This document shows positions 9,951-19,413 of a stretch of DNA of 64,000 bases, in pieces (the stretch's first letter is position 1; every line of letters starts with the position of its first letter). The position numbers were made by a program, and so were the translations under genes. The DNA is from Mycolicibacterium gilvum (GTDB lineage Bacteria > Actinomycetota > Actinomycetes > Mycobacteriales > Mycobacteriaceae): contig NZ_UGQM01000001.1 in assembly GCF_900454025.1 (NCBI RefSeq), positions 3,472,001 to 3,536,000 on the forward strand. The letters run 5' to 3'. The notes under the pieces are model-generated. The model was not told where the DNA came from, did not search any database, and saw only the letters and a list, made by a program, of their open reading frames with translations.

Positions 9951-10719
9951 TCTGCTCGGCGGCGGCGACGGTCTGCTTGGCGACCTCGTCGAACCGGTCC
10001 ACCGCCAGCCGGTACGACGGACCCGAAACGCTCAGCGCGGCAATGACTTGCGCATGAACGTCGTACACCGGTGCGGCGACCGCGTTCAGCCCGACCTCGA
10101 GTTCCTCACGCACGCAGGCCCACCCGCGCTCACGAACCGCCGCAAGCTCGTCCTGCAGCTCTGCCAGTCCGCACAGCGTGGAGTCGGTGAACTCGGTCAG
10201 CGGCGGACGGATACGGGCCGGCAGTTCGGCGGGATCGAGCCCGGCCAGCAGCACCTTGCCGCTGGAGGTGGCGTAGGCCGGACAGCTCTGACCGACCCAC
10301 GTGCGCAACGTGATCTCCGAGGGCCCGATGGCCTCGACGATGTTGACGATGCGGTCGGCGTCCAGCACAGCCAGATTCGCCGTCTCCCCCACGCCGGCAC
10401 TGAGCATGTCGCAGGCCGCCTGCCCGAGTTTCACCAGATCGTTCTGCCCGCCCGCGACGTGGGCCAGTCGCGGGATCGCGAAACCCAGCCGGTACTTACC
10501 CCTCTCGGACACCTGCTCGACGTAGCCGCGCGCCTCGAGAACGGCGACCAGACGCGACACCGTCGACTTGTGCACGCCCAGCTCGGCCGCGATCTCGGTG
10601 ACCCCGGCCTGCCCGTGCGCCGCGACGATCTCCAGCACCTGCAGCGCACGATCGACGGACTGCACGGCCGCCGGTGCATCAGTCGGCGAGGTCGTGGAGG
10701 TCTTGTCGTGCTGGGCCAT
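9916..10719 (-). CDS. IclR-family transcriptional regulator of choline operon
   Basis: The 267-residue protein has an N-terminal winged HTH (residues about 20-80, SVDRALQVLEIVAAHGQAG then ELGVHKSTVSRLVAVLEARG) and a C-terminal IclR effector domain. It is the last gene of the leftward choline/glycine betaine operon, 12 bases after the 10732 gene. It probably controls the operon through the GTTGCGT-AGA-ACGCAAC palindrome at 21913, a form typical for IclR dimers. That would make autoregulation automatic, since the gene is in the operon. The ligand is unknown; choline, glycine betaine or a demethylated product is likely. Confidence 0.9.
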   Translation of the reverse strand: MAQHDKTSTTSPTDAPAAVQSVDRALQVLEIVAAHGQAGVTEIAAELGVHKSTVSRLVAVLEARGYVEQVSERGKYRLGFAIPRLAHVAGGQNDLVKLGQAACDMLSAGVGETANLAVLDADRIVNIVEAIGPSEITLRTWVGQSCPAYATSSGKVLLAGLDPAELPARIRPPLTEFTDSTLCGLAELQDELAAVRERGWACVREELEVGLNAVAAPVYDVHAQVIAALSVSGPSYRLAVDRFDEVAKQTVAAAEQISRRLGWTTRN

Positions 10720-10731
10720 TGCTCAGTGAGC

Positions 10732-12579
10732 CTATATGCCGGTCAGTCCTGCGCTGCCGACTCGTCGCCGCACGGCGGCGATTTCGCGCAGACCGTCGCC
10801 GAGCAGGCTGCGGTTCAACGGCGACAGCTCCGACATCGTGATGATGTCACCCGGCGGGTGCCCGGCCGAGATCTGCTCGACCTGATGGGCCAGCCGCAGG
10901 CGCTGCACCATCGCGAACACGTCGCACAGCGTGCGGCTGTCCGCGTCGCGCAGCACCCCGGCCTGCGCCGCGGCCGCCAGCCGGGCCGGGGTGCTCGCCG
11001 AGGTGACACCCGCCGAAAGGCCGCCCCAGCGAGCCAGATTCACGATCGGGGCGAGAGCATGGTTCTTGAGGTCGAACGTGCCGCCGCGACGCGACAGCAC
11101 ATCGCGTAACGACCGGGTCCGCATTTTCCCCGCCAGCGCGTCGAGAAGCTGCAGTCTCAGCGCCTCGGGGTTCTTCTCCCGGATGCGCTGATACGCCGCA
11201 GGCGCGGTGTGCAGACCCACCTCACCCCACACCACGCGCGCGTCGAGAAGCAGCGACGACATGATCAGGCCGAGATTGCGCAGCGGTTCGTCCACCCATC
11301 CCTGGGCGGCGCGCCGCCAGTCCGACTGCGACCGCGCGAACGCCGTCGTGGTCGCGATCGCGCCGTTGCTGTCGGCGGGCAACCCGCAGCCGTCCAGGAT
11401 GTGGTGCACGTCGGCGGCGATCCCGCGCAATCGTGGCGCTTCGCCGTCGAGGTCGTCGCGCCACGACAGCGCGCTGTCCACATCGGAGGACGGCATCGCC
11501 TCGCGGCGCGCGACGCTCCCCAGTGTCAGCCAGGCGAAGCCGCCCACGCCGGAGTTCTCCGGTTGTGCGAGAACGAGTTCGAGGGAGCGACGGACCAGGC
11601 TGTCGATGACCACCGACAGGATCGCGCTGGTGGCGGCCGCGTTGGTGCCGTTGCGGAACAGGTCGACGGCTGTGGCGGTGACCCGCCGACCGACCTGCTG
11701 CAGCTGCGCCGCGTCGCTCGCCTGCCCGATGGAGCGGCGCAGCAGGAAGCTCTGCCGGGCGGTGGCAGCCAACAGGTCCGCGTCCTCCAGGACACCGATC
11801 ACCTCACCACGTGGTGTGAGCACCGGCATGTGCCGCAGCCCGCATTCCAGCATCTCCATCAGCACGCTGTCGGCGGTCATGTCGGCCGTCACGGTGCGCG
11901 CAGGGGCGCTCATCACCCTGTCGACGGCGACGTCGACGGGCAGTCCGGCGGCCACCACCCGGATCCGCAGGTCCCGGTCGCTGAAGATGCCGAGCCGTCC
12001 GTCGGGTAACCGGATCAGCGCGTAGGACACGTGGTGGTCGGTCATCTGTACGACGACGTCGCGCACCGGATCGTCCGGTGCGACCAGCAGCACGTCGCCG
12101 TTGACCAGTTCGGCGACGGGGCGGCTGTCGGTCGCGGGGGCGATGGTGGGGCGGTCGGCGGGACGGTTCCATCCCGCCGAGGCCAGAAACGCCAGTCCCG
12201 AGGGTTTGGCGAACTGCGCGCGCACCGCCGCACCCGGCAGTCTGACCAGGGTGCTCGGCGAGGTGGTGCGGGCTTCGAAATCGGCGCCGGCACCGGTGAG
12301 CAGGGGCAGGTATCCGAAAATGCCGCCCGCCGTGACGACATCGATCAGCGCGCCGTCACCGCTGGAGCGCAGTGCGACCGCGCCGTCGCGGACCATCCAG
12401 ACCTCGTCGGGCACCCTGGCCGAATAGTCGGCGACCACCGCCGCGGCGGGGAACGCCTCCAGCTGTGCGCCCGCGGCCAGCTCGGCGAGTTCCTCGGCCG
12501 TCAAACCCTGGAACGGGGTGTGCGCGGCCAGGAACGTCGGCAGGTCCGCCGGCTCAGCCGGTCCTGATGAGCTCGGCAC
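10732..12579 (-). CDS. cNMP-binding/CBS/DUF294 nucleotidyltransferase-like protein
   Basis: A 615-residue cytoplasmic signalling protein. A cyclic-nucleotide-binding fold covers about residues 15-135, two CBS domains about 150-280, and a DUF294 nucleotidyltransferase domain follows with the motif GSVARREAMPSSDVD, ending in a DUF294 C-terminal helical domain. GSxxRxExxxxSDxD keeps the metal-binding acidic pair of GlnD-type transferases. It overlaps the choline oxidase gene by 26 bases, so it belongs to the operon and may sense adenylate or cyclic-nucleotide status. The target it would modify is unknown. Confidence 0.87.
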   Translation of the reverse strand: MPSSSGPAEPADLPTFLAAHTPFQGLTAEELAELAAGAQLEAFPAAAVVADYSARVPDEVWMVRDGAVALRSSGDGALIDVVTAGGIFGYLPLLTGAGADFEARTTSPSTLVRLPGAAVRAQFAKPSGLAFLASAGWNRPADRPTIAPATDSRPVAELVNGDVLLVAPDDPVRDVVVQMTDHHVSYALIRLPDGRLGIFSDRDLRIRVVAAGLPVDVAVDRVMSAPARTVTADMTADSVLMEMLECGLRHMPVLTPRGEVIGVLEDADLLAATARQSFLLRRSIGQASDAAQLQQVGRRVTATAVDLFRNGTNAAATSAILSVVIDSLVRRSLELVLAQPENSGVGGFAWLTLGSVARREAMPSSDVDSALSWRDDLDGEAPRLRGIAADVHHILDGCGLPADSNGAIATTTAFARSQSDWRRAAQGWVDEPLRNLGLIMSSLLLDARVVWGEVGLHTAPAAYQRIREKNPEALRLQLLDALAGKMRTRSLRDVLSRRGGTFDLKNHALAPIVNLARWGGLSAGVTSASTPARLAAAAQAGVLRDADSRTLCDVFAMVQRLRLAHQVEQISAGHPPGDIITMSELSPLNRSLLGDGLREIAAVRRRVGSAGLTGI

Positions 12580-14089
12580 ACTTCTCCGCCATCGTCATCA
12601 CGGTGATGTTCGGGTTCACCGCAGGAAGTTTCGGCATCGCCGAGGCGTCCACGACACGCAGTCCCCGAACGCCTTTCACCCTCAGCTGGGGATCGAGGAC
12701 CGCCATCGGGTCCGACGACGACCCCATCCTGGCCGTGGCGGCCGGGTGGTAGACGGTGTTGTGGCAGCGGTGGATGTAGTCGAGCAGTTCGTCGTCGGTC
12801 GTCGCGTCGGGCCCCGGTGCGAGCTCCCGGGCCACCCAGGGCGCCAGCGGCGCCTGAGCGGCGATCGCGCGTGCGAGTTTGACCCCGGCGAGCATGATCC
12901 GCTCGTCGTAGGAGTCCGGATCGGTGAAGTACCGGGGATCCACCCGGGCGCGGTCGCGGAAGTCCCGGGACCGCAACCGGACGGTGCCCCGCGACCGCCC
13001 CTGCGTGACGTTGGGCGTCAGGCAGAATCCGTTGTCGGTGGTCGGGTAGCCGTGCCGCAGGGTGTTCATGTCGAACGGCACGCTGCCGTAGTGCATCATC
13101 AGGTCGGGCTGCGCCCGCACACCCTCGGGGATCTCGTCGACGGTGGTGAACAGCCCGATCTCCCACCACTGCGTCGACGCGGTCACCATCGGCCGGGAGG
13201 CCTCCCAGAAGACCAGGCCCTCCACATGGTCGTCGAGGTTGGCGCCCACCCCGGGTGAGTCGACGCGGACGTCGATCCCCATCTCGCGCAGATGCGCTGT
13301 CGGCCCGATCCCGGAGAGCATCAACAACTTCGGGGTGTCGATGGCGCCGGCGGTGAGGATCACCTCGCGACGTGCCGCGACGGTGTCGTAACCGGTCAGG
13401 TCGGCCCGTTGGTAGCGCACGCCGGTGGCACGCGACGCGTCGTCGAACAGGATCTCCGACACCCACGAGTCCGTGCGGACCTCCAGGTTGCTTCGCGTGC
13501 CCAGAATCGGGTGCAGGAAGGCGTGACTGGTGGACAACCTGGTGCCGTCGGGGGTCGCGTTGATCTGGAACCAGCCGGCCCCGTTGCGGACGGTCTGGCC
13601 GCGGTTGAAGGACACCGTCGGGATGCCGACCTCGGCGGCGGCTTCGAGAACCGCTGTGCCACAGGGATCGTCGGGCGGGACATCGCGCAGCCGCACCGTC
13701 TCGGTGAGGCGTTGCACCAGCGGAAGCACCTCGGCGGCGCTCCAGCCGGTCGCACCCATGGCCGCCCACTCGTCGAGTGCCTCGGCAGGCGGGTGGAACG
13801 CGATGCACGAGTTGTGCGACGAACACCCGCCGAGCACCTTGGCCCGGGCATGGCGCATGAACGAGTTCCCGCGCTCCTGCGGCTCGACCGGATAGTCCCA
13901 GTCGTAGCCGGAGTCCAGCAGTCGCATCCAATCCGAGAGCACCAGGATCGCGTCGTCACCGACGTCGGAGGGACCGGCCTCGAGCAGGCACACCGTCACG
14001 TCCGGATCCTCGGACAACCGCGCCGCCAGCACACAGCCCGCGGTGCCGCCACCGGCGATGACGTAGTCGAACACCCCCGCGTCAGCCAT
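12554..14089 (-). CDS. codA: Choline oxidase (GMC oxidoreductase)
   Basis: FAD enzyme oxidising choline to betaine aldehyde and glycine betaine with oxygen. The 511-residue protein has the GMC dinucleotide motif GGGTAGCVLAARL and the choline-oxidase segment VLGGCSSHNSCIAF, where His92 matches the flavin-linked histidine and Ser94 the neighbouring active-site serine of Arthrobacter CodA. It also has a conserved Glu in DHVEG and the catalytic HNTVYHP and VNPNITVM motifs. These point to choline oxidase rather than BetA-type dehydrogenase. It overlaps the permease gene by eight bases. Identification is from remembered family sequence. Confidence 0.88.
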   Translation of the reverse strand: MADAGVFDYVIAGGGTAGCVLAARLSEDPDVTVCLLEAGPSDVGDDAILVLSDWMRLLDSGYDWDYPVEPQERGNSFMRHARAKVLGGCSSHNSCIAFHPPAEALDEWAAMGATGWSAAEVLPLVQRLTETVRLRDVPPDDPCGTAVLEAAAEVGIPTVSFNRGQTVRNGAGWFQINATPDGTRLSTSHAFLHPILGTRSNLEVRTDSWVSEILFDDASRATGVRYQRADLTGYDTVAARREVILTAGAIDTPKLLMLSGIGPTAHLREMGIDVRVDSPGVGANLDDHVEGLVFWEASRPMVTASTQWWEIGLFTTVDEIPEGVRAQPDLMMHYGSVPFDMNTLRHGYPTTDNGFCLTPNVTQGRSRGTVRLRSRDFRDRARVDPRYFTDPDSYDERIMLAGVKLARAIAAQAPLAPWVARELAPGPDATTDDELLDYIHRCHNTVYHPAATARMGSSSDPMAVLDPQLRVKGVRGLRVVDASAMPKLPAVNPNITVMTMAEKCAELIRTG

Positions 14090-15602
14090 CGAGGCTCTCG
14101 GCAGCGTGCGACTTCAGTGTGCCGATGTGGTTGCGGCCCTTGACGAAATACCACACCAGACCGGCGCCGAGGATCGCCCCGATGTAGATGAACGCGCCCC
14201 ACTCGTAATACCAGCCCTCGCCGTAGACCGCCGCGCGGGGCCAGGCGAGGTTCAACGCCATCCCGATGCCCCAGATCACGGCGACGATGTTGACGGGCAT
14301 CCCCCACTTACCCATGGTGAAGTAGCCGCCCTCCTTGAGATCCGGTGGCGGCCAATGCCCTTGGATCCGCTTCTTCAGCAGCGGCCCCGTGACCATCAGG
14401 TAGGCGAGATAGATCATGATGATCGCGATCGACGTCAGCACCGTGAAGATCTGGACGTTGGCGACATTGATGACCAGGATCAGTATCGAGATGATCCCGA
14501 TCGTCACCGCCGGGACGATCGGGGTCTGGGTCTTCGGGTTCACGGTGGCGAGCTTCTCCCCGAACGGCAACGCATTGTCGCGGGCCATCGCGAACGTCAG
14601 CCGGATCGCCGCGGTGTGCACCGCCAGACAGCACACCGTGACCGCGATGACGATGCAGGCCAGGAAGATCGTGCCCAGCGGGCCCCACATGACCTGCTGG
14701 ACGATGTACTGCAGACCGCCGCTGCTCTCCCCCAACTGCGGATCCTGCAGGTTCGGTGCGGCCATCACCGCGAAGACGAGGATTCCGCCGCCGATCACGA
14801 AGGACGCCAGGATCGCCCGCGCGATCGCCTTGGGCGCGGTGCGGCGCGGCTCGACGGTCTCCTCACCGAGCGAGCTCGCGGTGTCGAAGCCGTACATCAC
14901 ATAGCCCGACGCCAGCGAGGCGATCAGGAAGGCGCCGAGGAAGCCCATGCTCTCGCCGGCGCCGTATCCGTTGGTGGAGAAGAAGATCTCGGGGCTGTGC
15001 TGCACGTTGATCGCCAACAGGAACACGATCAGCACGGCGGCGATCAACTCGATGAAGACGCCGCTGGAATTGATCCTCGACATCAGGCGCACGCCGAGTG
15101 CGTTCACCAGGGTGGTGAACGCGATCAGCAGGGAGCCGAGCAGCACCGCGTTGGCGGCATAGTCGTAGGTGCCGCTGCCGTCGCCGATGATCTGGAATCC
15201 GCTCCACAGCCGCGGCAGGTTCAGCTGGTAGGCCAGCGCGACCGCCGAGATCGTCACGATCGACGCCGTCAGCATCAGCCAACCCGACGTCCAGCCCACC
15301 AGGCGGCTGGCGAGTTTCTTGCTCCAGTTGTAGACCGACCCGGCCACCGGGTACTTGGCGGCGAGCTCCATGAAGCACAGCGCGACGGCCATCTGACCGA
15401 CGAACACGAGGGGCCAGGACCACAGGTATGCCGGACCGGCGGTGCCGAAACCGAAGTAGAAAAGCTGGAAGGTGCCGGTCAGGATCGAGATGTAGCTGAC
15501 GCCCGCGGCGAAGCTCGCGAACTTGCCGATACTGCGGTCCAGCGACTCCTTGTACCCGAAATCCTGCATGCCGCTGTCGGCATGCGGTTGATTGATCACC
15601 AT
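14082..15602 (-). CDS. APC-family permease, probable choline/betaine or amine importer
   Basis: The 506-residue membrane protein has about twelve hydrophobic segments. An N-terminal APC signature (YKESLDRSIGKFASFAAGVSYIS) and the segment PVAGSVYNW mark amino acid/polyamine/organocation transporters. The start is ATG at 15602 with GGAAGGGCAGG upstream; an earlier in-frame start inside the aldehyde dehydrogenase end is less likely. Its place between the choline oxidase and aldehyde dehydrogenase genes suggests uptake of choline, glycine betaine or a product. The substrate is inferred from context only. Confidence 0.87.
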   Translation of the reverse strand: MVINQPHADSGMQDFGYKESLDRSIGKFASFAAGVSYISILTGTFQLFYFGFGTAGPAYLWSWPLVFVGQMAVALCFMELAAKYPVAGSVYNWSKKLASRLVGWTSGWLMLTASIVTISAVALAYQLNLPRLWSGFQIIGDGSGTYDYAANAVLLGSLLIAFTTLVNALGVRLMSRINSSGVFIELIAAVLIVFLLAINVQHSPEIFFSTNGYGAGESMGFLGAFLIASLASGYVMYGFDTASSLGEETVEPRRTAPKAIARAILASFVIGGGILVFAVMAAPNLQDPQLGESSGGLQYIVQQVMWGPLGTIFLACIVIAVTVCCLAVHTAAIRLTFAMARDNALPFGEKLATVNPKTQTPIVPAVTIGIISILILVINVANVQIFTVLTSIAIIMIYLAYLMVTGPLLKKRIQGHWPPPDLKEGGYFTMGKWGMPVNIVAVIWGIGMALNLAWPRAAVYGEGWYYEWGAFIYIGAILGAGLVWYFVKGRNHIGTLKSHAAESLDG

Positions 15603-15628
15603 GAAAGAGCCTGCCCTTCCCGGACGGA

Positions 15629-17128
15629 CTAGCCTGTGAACCAACCCGCGGCAGCGGGGGCGGTGTTGTGCCAGATATGTTTGATCTCTTGGTATTCCGC
15701 AAGGCCCGTCGGACCCAGTTCGCGGCCGTTACCGGACCTGCCGAATCCGCCCCACTCCGCCGCTGCGGTGTAGTAGCCGAAATCGTTGAGCCACACCGTG
15801 CCGTGCCGCAGTGCCCGCACCACACGTTCGCCCCGCGCCGTGTCCGTGGTCCGGACACCGGCGGCGAGACCGTATTCCGTGTCGTTGCCGAGGGTGACCG
15901 CCTCGGCCTCGTCTGTGAATCGTTCCACCGTCAGTATCGGGCCGAACGTCTCCTCCTGCACGATCCGCATCGAGCGGTCACATCGGTCGAAGATGGTGGG
16001 TCGGTAGAAGTAGCCGCCGGCGAGCACCGGGTCCTCGGGTCGGCACCCCCCGGCGATGAGCTGCGCCCCCTCGGAGATACCCAGCCGCACATAGCTTTCC
16101 ACCTTGTCGCGGTGCTGCGCGGAGACCAGCGGACCGGTCTCGCTGGCGGGGTCCAGACCGTCACCCATCCTGATCGTCGCGGCGCGGGCCGCGAGGTCGG
16201 CGACGAACTCGTCGGCGATCGACTCCTCGATGATCAGCCGGGTGCCGGCCGAGCACACCTGTCCGGAATGCAGGAACACTCCCGTCAGGACATGGTCGAC
16301 GGCTGCGTCCCACCCGGATTCCCTGCCCGCGTCCCTGATGTCGGCGAAGACGAGGTGCGGATTCTTGCCGCCGAGCTCGAGGGCGACCTTGGTGACGTGT
16401 TCGGCGGCCGTCCGTGCGATGGTGCGTCCGGTCGCGAGACCTCCTGTGAACGAGATGAAGTCGACCTGCGGGTTGTCGGTCAGCGCCGGGCCCAGCGTCG
16501 CACCGCTGCCCTGGATCAGGTTGACCACCCCGGGTGGCACCCCCGCCTCGTCGAGCAGTTTCGCGAAGGCGATCGTCGACAGCGGCGTCACCTCACTGGG
16601 CTTCGCGACCATCGTGCACCCCGCCGCCAACGCCGGGGCCACCTTCCACGACATCTGCAGCAGCGGGTAGTTCCAGGGCGCGATCAGCACGCACACCCCG
16701 ATCGGCTCCCGGATCACGCGGCTGATCACGGCGGGGTCGCCGACGTCGACCACCCGCTCGGCCTCGGAGGCGACCAGGTTGGCGTAGTAGCGGAACACCG
16801 ACGTCACATCGTCGATGTCGATCCGGCTCTCGGCCAGGGTCTTGCCGGTGTCGACGGTTTCCAGCCGCGCCAGGTCCTCCTTGTCGCGCTGCAGCAGATC
16901 GGCGATCCGCTGCAGCAGAGCCGACCGTTCGGCGACCGCCGTTGCCCGCCAGCCTCCCTGGTCGAACGCAGCCCTGGCCGCGGCGACGGCGTCGAGAGCA
17001 TCCTGGGGAGTCGCCTCGTCCACGACCGCCGCCACCGCGCCGTTCGCCGGATTGATGATGTCGCGGGTGCCACCGTCGCAGGCATGGCGCCACGCGCCGC
17101 CGATGCACAGGTCGGGATCGCCGTCCAT
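15629..17128 (-). CDS. betB: NAD(P)-dependent aldehyde dehydrogenase, betaine-aldehyde type
   Basis: The 499-residue soluble enzyme has the family elements in order: PWNYPLL, ELGGKNP with the general-base Glu, SGQVCSAGTR with the nucleophile Cys, and ETFGPI. In this operon it should oxidise betaine aldehyde to glycine betaine, backing up the second step of choline oxidase. It lies 26 bases before the permease start and 26 bases after the Rieske gene stop, in one transcription unit. The substrate is inferred from neighbours; the fold is certain. Confidence 0.88.
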   Translation of the reverse strand: MDGDPDLCIGGAWRHACDGGTRDIINPANGAVAAVVDEATPQDALDAVAAARAAFDQGGWRATAVAERSALLQRIADLLQRDKEDLARLETVDTGKTLAESRIDIDDVTSVFRYYANLVASEAERVVDVGDPAVISRVIREPIGVCVLIAPWNYPLLQMSWKVAPALAAGCTMVAKPSEVTPLSTIAFAKLLDEAGVPPGVVNLIQGSGATLGPALTDNPQVDFISFTGGLATGRTIARTAAEHVTKVALELGGKNPHLVFADIRDAGRESGWDAAVDHVLTGVFLHSGQVCSAGTRLIIEESIADEFVADLAARAATIRMGDGLDPASETGPLVSAQHRDKVESYVRLGISEGAQLIAGGCRPEDPVLAGGYFYRPTIFDRCDRSMRIVQEETFGPILTVERFTDEAEAVTLGNDTEYGLAAGVRTTDTARGERVVRALRHGTVWLNDFGYYTAAAEWGGFGRSGNGRELGPTGLAEYQEIKHIWHNTAPAAAGWFTG

Positions 17129-17154
17129 CGCCTACCGAACTCCCTCGCGTCGGG

Positions 17155-18276
17155 TTACACCGGAGTGGCCAGTCGGGACACTACCCATCGATGGAACTCC
17201 GCGAGGTGGTGTTCGGCCGGAACGAGTACACCGCCGCTGCGGTAGGCGCGCGAGGACATCGCCGGCTGGGTGCGTTCGCACGCGTCGAAATCCTGCATGT
17301 TGACCCGGTGGAACAGCTCCACCGACCGTGACACATCCCGACCGGAACCGAGCACCTCACGGGTGTAGAGCCAGTCGCATTCCACGACCGTGCGGTCTGC
17401 GGCGACCGGATACATGCGATGGAAGATCACGTGGTCGGGCACCAGGTTGATGAAGACCGTCGGTTTCACCGTGATCGCGTAGTACCGGCGATCCTGGTCG
17501 TCGGCGATTCCCGGTAACCGCTCGAAGCCCGCGCCTCCGTCGACGGTGAATCCCGCCACCTCCGAGCCGAATTCGGCGCCGAGACCGATGTTCGCCTGCG
17601 CGGCCTGGCCCTTCGCGAACTCGGGCAGCACGTCGACGAGCTCGGGGTGGATGGAACTGCAGTGGTAGCACTCCATGAAGTTCTCGACGATGAGCTTCCA
17701 GTTCGCCGCGACCTCGTAGACGACGCGGTGACCGACGTCCAGTCCGCCGATGCCGTAGCGGTTGATCGCATCCGCGTCACCCAGCGTCCTGGTCGCCTCG
17801 GCGACCACGTCCTCGAACGGCGGCGGGGTGTCCGACAGGCACACCCAGGCGTAGCCGAGCCATTCGGTCAGGGCGACCGGTATCAGCCCGTAGCGGTACC
17901 GGTCGATCGGCGAACCGGCGTCGTCGGTCAACGTGCCGATGTTGGGGGCGGCGACGAGCTTGCCGTCCAGGGCGTAGGTCCAGGAGTGGTACGGGCACCG
18001 CAGCGTGCGCCTGACCTCGCCCTCGGATTCGCTGCACAGCTGCGCGCCGCGGTGCCGGCACACGTTGAGGAAGGCCCGCAGCAGGCCGTCGCGACCGCGT
18101 ACCAACAGGACGCTCTCGCGGCCCACCTGAACCTTCGTGAACCTTCCGGGCTTTTCGAGGTCGCTCGTGCGCACGGCGCAGAACCACATGTTCTCGAAGA
18201 TGCCCTGCTGCTCGGCGGCGAACACTTCGGCGCTGGTGTAGTAGTGCCCTTCGAGGGTGGCCATGAGTGCGGTCAT
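17155..18276 (-). CDS. Rieske oxygenase, probable glycine betaine demethylase (GbcA-like)
   Basis: A 373-residue alpha subunit of a ring-hydroxylating-type oxygenase. The Rieske [2Fe-2S] ligands are Cys73-x-His75 and Cys94-x2-His97 (CPYH). The mononuclear iron histidines are His205 and His210 in [15 protein letters not shown]. The context of choline oxidase, dimethylglycine dehydrogenase and sarcosine oxidase supports demethylation of glycine betaine to dimethylglycine. The start ATG at 18276 overlaps the previous stop by four bases (ATGA). No ferredoxin-NAD reductase partner (GbcB type) is encoded in this operon, so the electron donor must come from elsewhere. Stachydrine or carnitine demethylation are alternatives. 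Confidence 0.85.
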   Translation of the reverse strand: MTALMATLEGHYYTSAEVFAAEQQGIFENMWFCAVRTSDLEKPGRFTKVQVGRESVLLVRGRDGLLRAFLNVCRHRGAQLCSESEGEVRRTLRCPYHSWTYALDGKLVAAPNIGTLTDDAGSPIDRYRYGLIPVALTEWLGYAWVCLSDTPPPFEDVVAEATRTLGDADAINRYGIGGLDVGHRVVYEVAANWKLIVENFMECYHCSSIHPELVDVLPEFAKGQAAQANIGLGAEFGSEVAGFTVDGGAGFERLPGIADDQDRRYYAITVKPTVFINLVPDHVIFHRMYPVAADRTVVECDWLYTREVLGSGRDVSRSVELFHRVNMQDFDACERTQPAMSSRAYRSGGVLVPAEHHLAEFHRWVVSRLATPV

Positions 18277-19409
18277 CGGGTCGTCACCAATCTGCGGGGG
18301 TCGAACAGCGAGATCGGATGCGCCGTTGCACCGGAGATGGCCAGATCGGCGAGGATCTCCCCCACCACCGGCACGAATTTGAAGCCGTGGCCCGAGAATC
18401 CACACGCCACCGTCACCCGTTCGCTGTCGGGATGGCGCGCGATGACGAAGTGCTGATCGGGCGTGTTGGCGTACATGCAGGTCGCCGAATGCACGCACGG
18501 ACCGTCGAGCGCCGGCAGCAGCTCGGCGACGCGGTCGCGCATTTCCCGCACCTCGTGGTCGTGCACGGTGCGGTCGATGGTCTCGGGCGTGCATTCGACG
18601 CCCTTGCGGAAGAAGGCGACCTTCACCCCGCCTCGCGGGCCGTCGATCGCCGGGAACCCGTAGATCTGTGCGCCCGAGGCGTTCTCGTCGATGAAGATCG
18701 GATGATCGACGAACGACGCGGTGCCGCCGACGGGGTCGAGCCAGTACAGCACCTGTCGTTCGACGGTGATCGGGATGCCGAATTCGGCCAGCAGCTGCGG
18801 AGCCCACGCGCCCGGGCAGATCACGAGCTGACCGGCGGTGAAGGTCTCACCGGGGGTGCGGACGGTGACGCCTCCGGAGCTTTCCGACCAGTCGAGCACG
18901 TCGGCACCGAATCGCAGTGTGGCGCCCGCCTTCTCGGCCAGGTCCAGGTGTGCCCGAACCGTCAGCTCTGGCCGGGCGAAGCCGGCGTTGGCTTCGTAGA
19001 GTCCGACGTCGCCGGGGTGCGGCGTGAAGTTCGGGAACCTCGCGCGCACCTCCTTTCCGTCGAGAAGATCGTGCGGCAGGCCCCATTCCCGGCTCGCACG
19101 CAGACTGCCGGCAACGGTCAGGCAGTCCGGTGGACCGAGGAACAGACCGCCGGTCATGCGGTACACGTCGCGGCCACTGTCCGCGGCGAGGCCGGCCCAC
19201 AGCTCGTATGCCCGCAGGAGCAGCGGCACGTAGGCCGGGTCCTCGAAATAGGACTGCCGGATGATGCGTGAGCCTCCGTGGCTCGATCCCCTGTCGTGCG
19301 CAGGGGTGAACTTCTCCAGCCCGAGCACCCGCTGCCCTCGCGCGGCCAGGTGGTATGCGGCGGCGCTGCCCATTCCGCCGAGACCGATGACGATGACGTC
19401 GTACGTCAT
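18273..19409 (-). CDS. Monomeric sarcosine oxidase (MSOX family)
   Basis: A 378-residue FAD amine oxidase converting sarcosine to glycine and formaldehyde with oxygen. The FAD-binding motif [13 protein letters not shown] is at the N-terminus, and the SSHGGSR segment is typical of MSOX/MTOX. The C-terminal [10 protein letters not shown] supplies the cysteine that covalently binds FAD in this family. It overlaps the Rieske gene by four bases and lies four bases after the dimethylglycine dehydrogenase, so it is the last demethylation step of the pathway. N-methyltryptophan oxidase is the sister family, but the context favours sarcosine. Confidence 0.88.
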   Translation of the reverse strand: MTYDVIVIGLGGMGSAAAYHLAARGQRVLGLEKFTPAHDRGSSHGGSRIIRQSYFEDPAYVPLLLRAYELWAGLAADSGRDVYRMTGGLFLGPPDCLTVAGSLRASREWGLPHDLLDGKEVRARFPNFTPHPGDVGLYEANAGFARPELTVRAHLDLAEKAGATLRFGADVLDWSESSGGVTVRTPGETFTAGQLVICPGAWAPQLLAEFGIPITVERQVLYWLDPVGGTASFVDHPIFIDENASGAQIYGFPAIDGPRGGVKVAFFRKGVECTPETIDRTVHDHEVREMRDRVAELLPALDGPCVHSATCMYANTPDQHFVIARHPDSERVTVACGFSGHGFKFVPVVGEILADLAISGATAHPISLFDPRRLVTTR

Positions 19410-19413
19410 GTGC

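Noticed and set aside
12554..14089. BetA-type choline dehydrogenase
   Set aside because: The flavin-linking CSSHNS segment and other motifs match choline oxidase better than BetA.
14106..15632. 508-codon plus-strand frame opposite the permease
   Set aside because: His/Asp/Arg-rich shadow; the permease with its membrane segments is the real gene.
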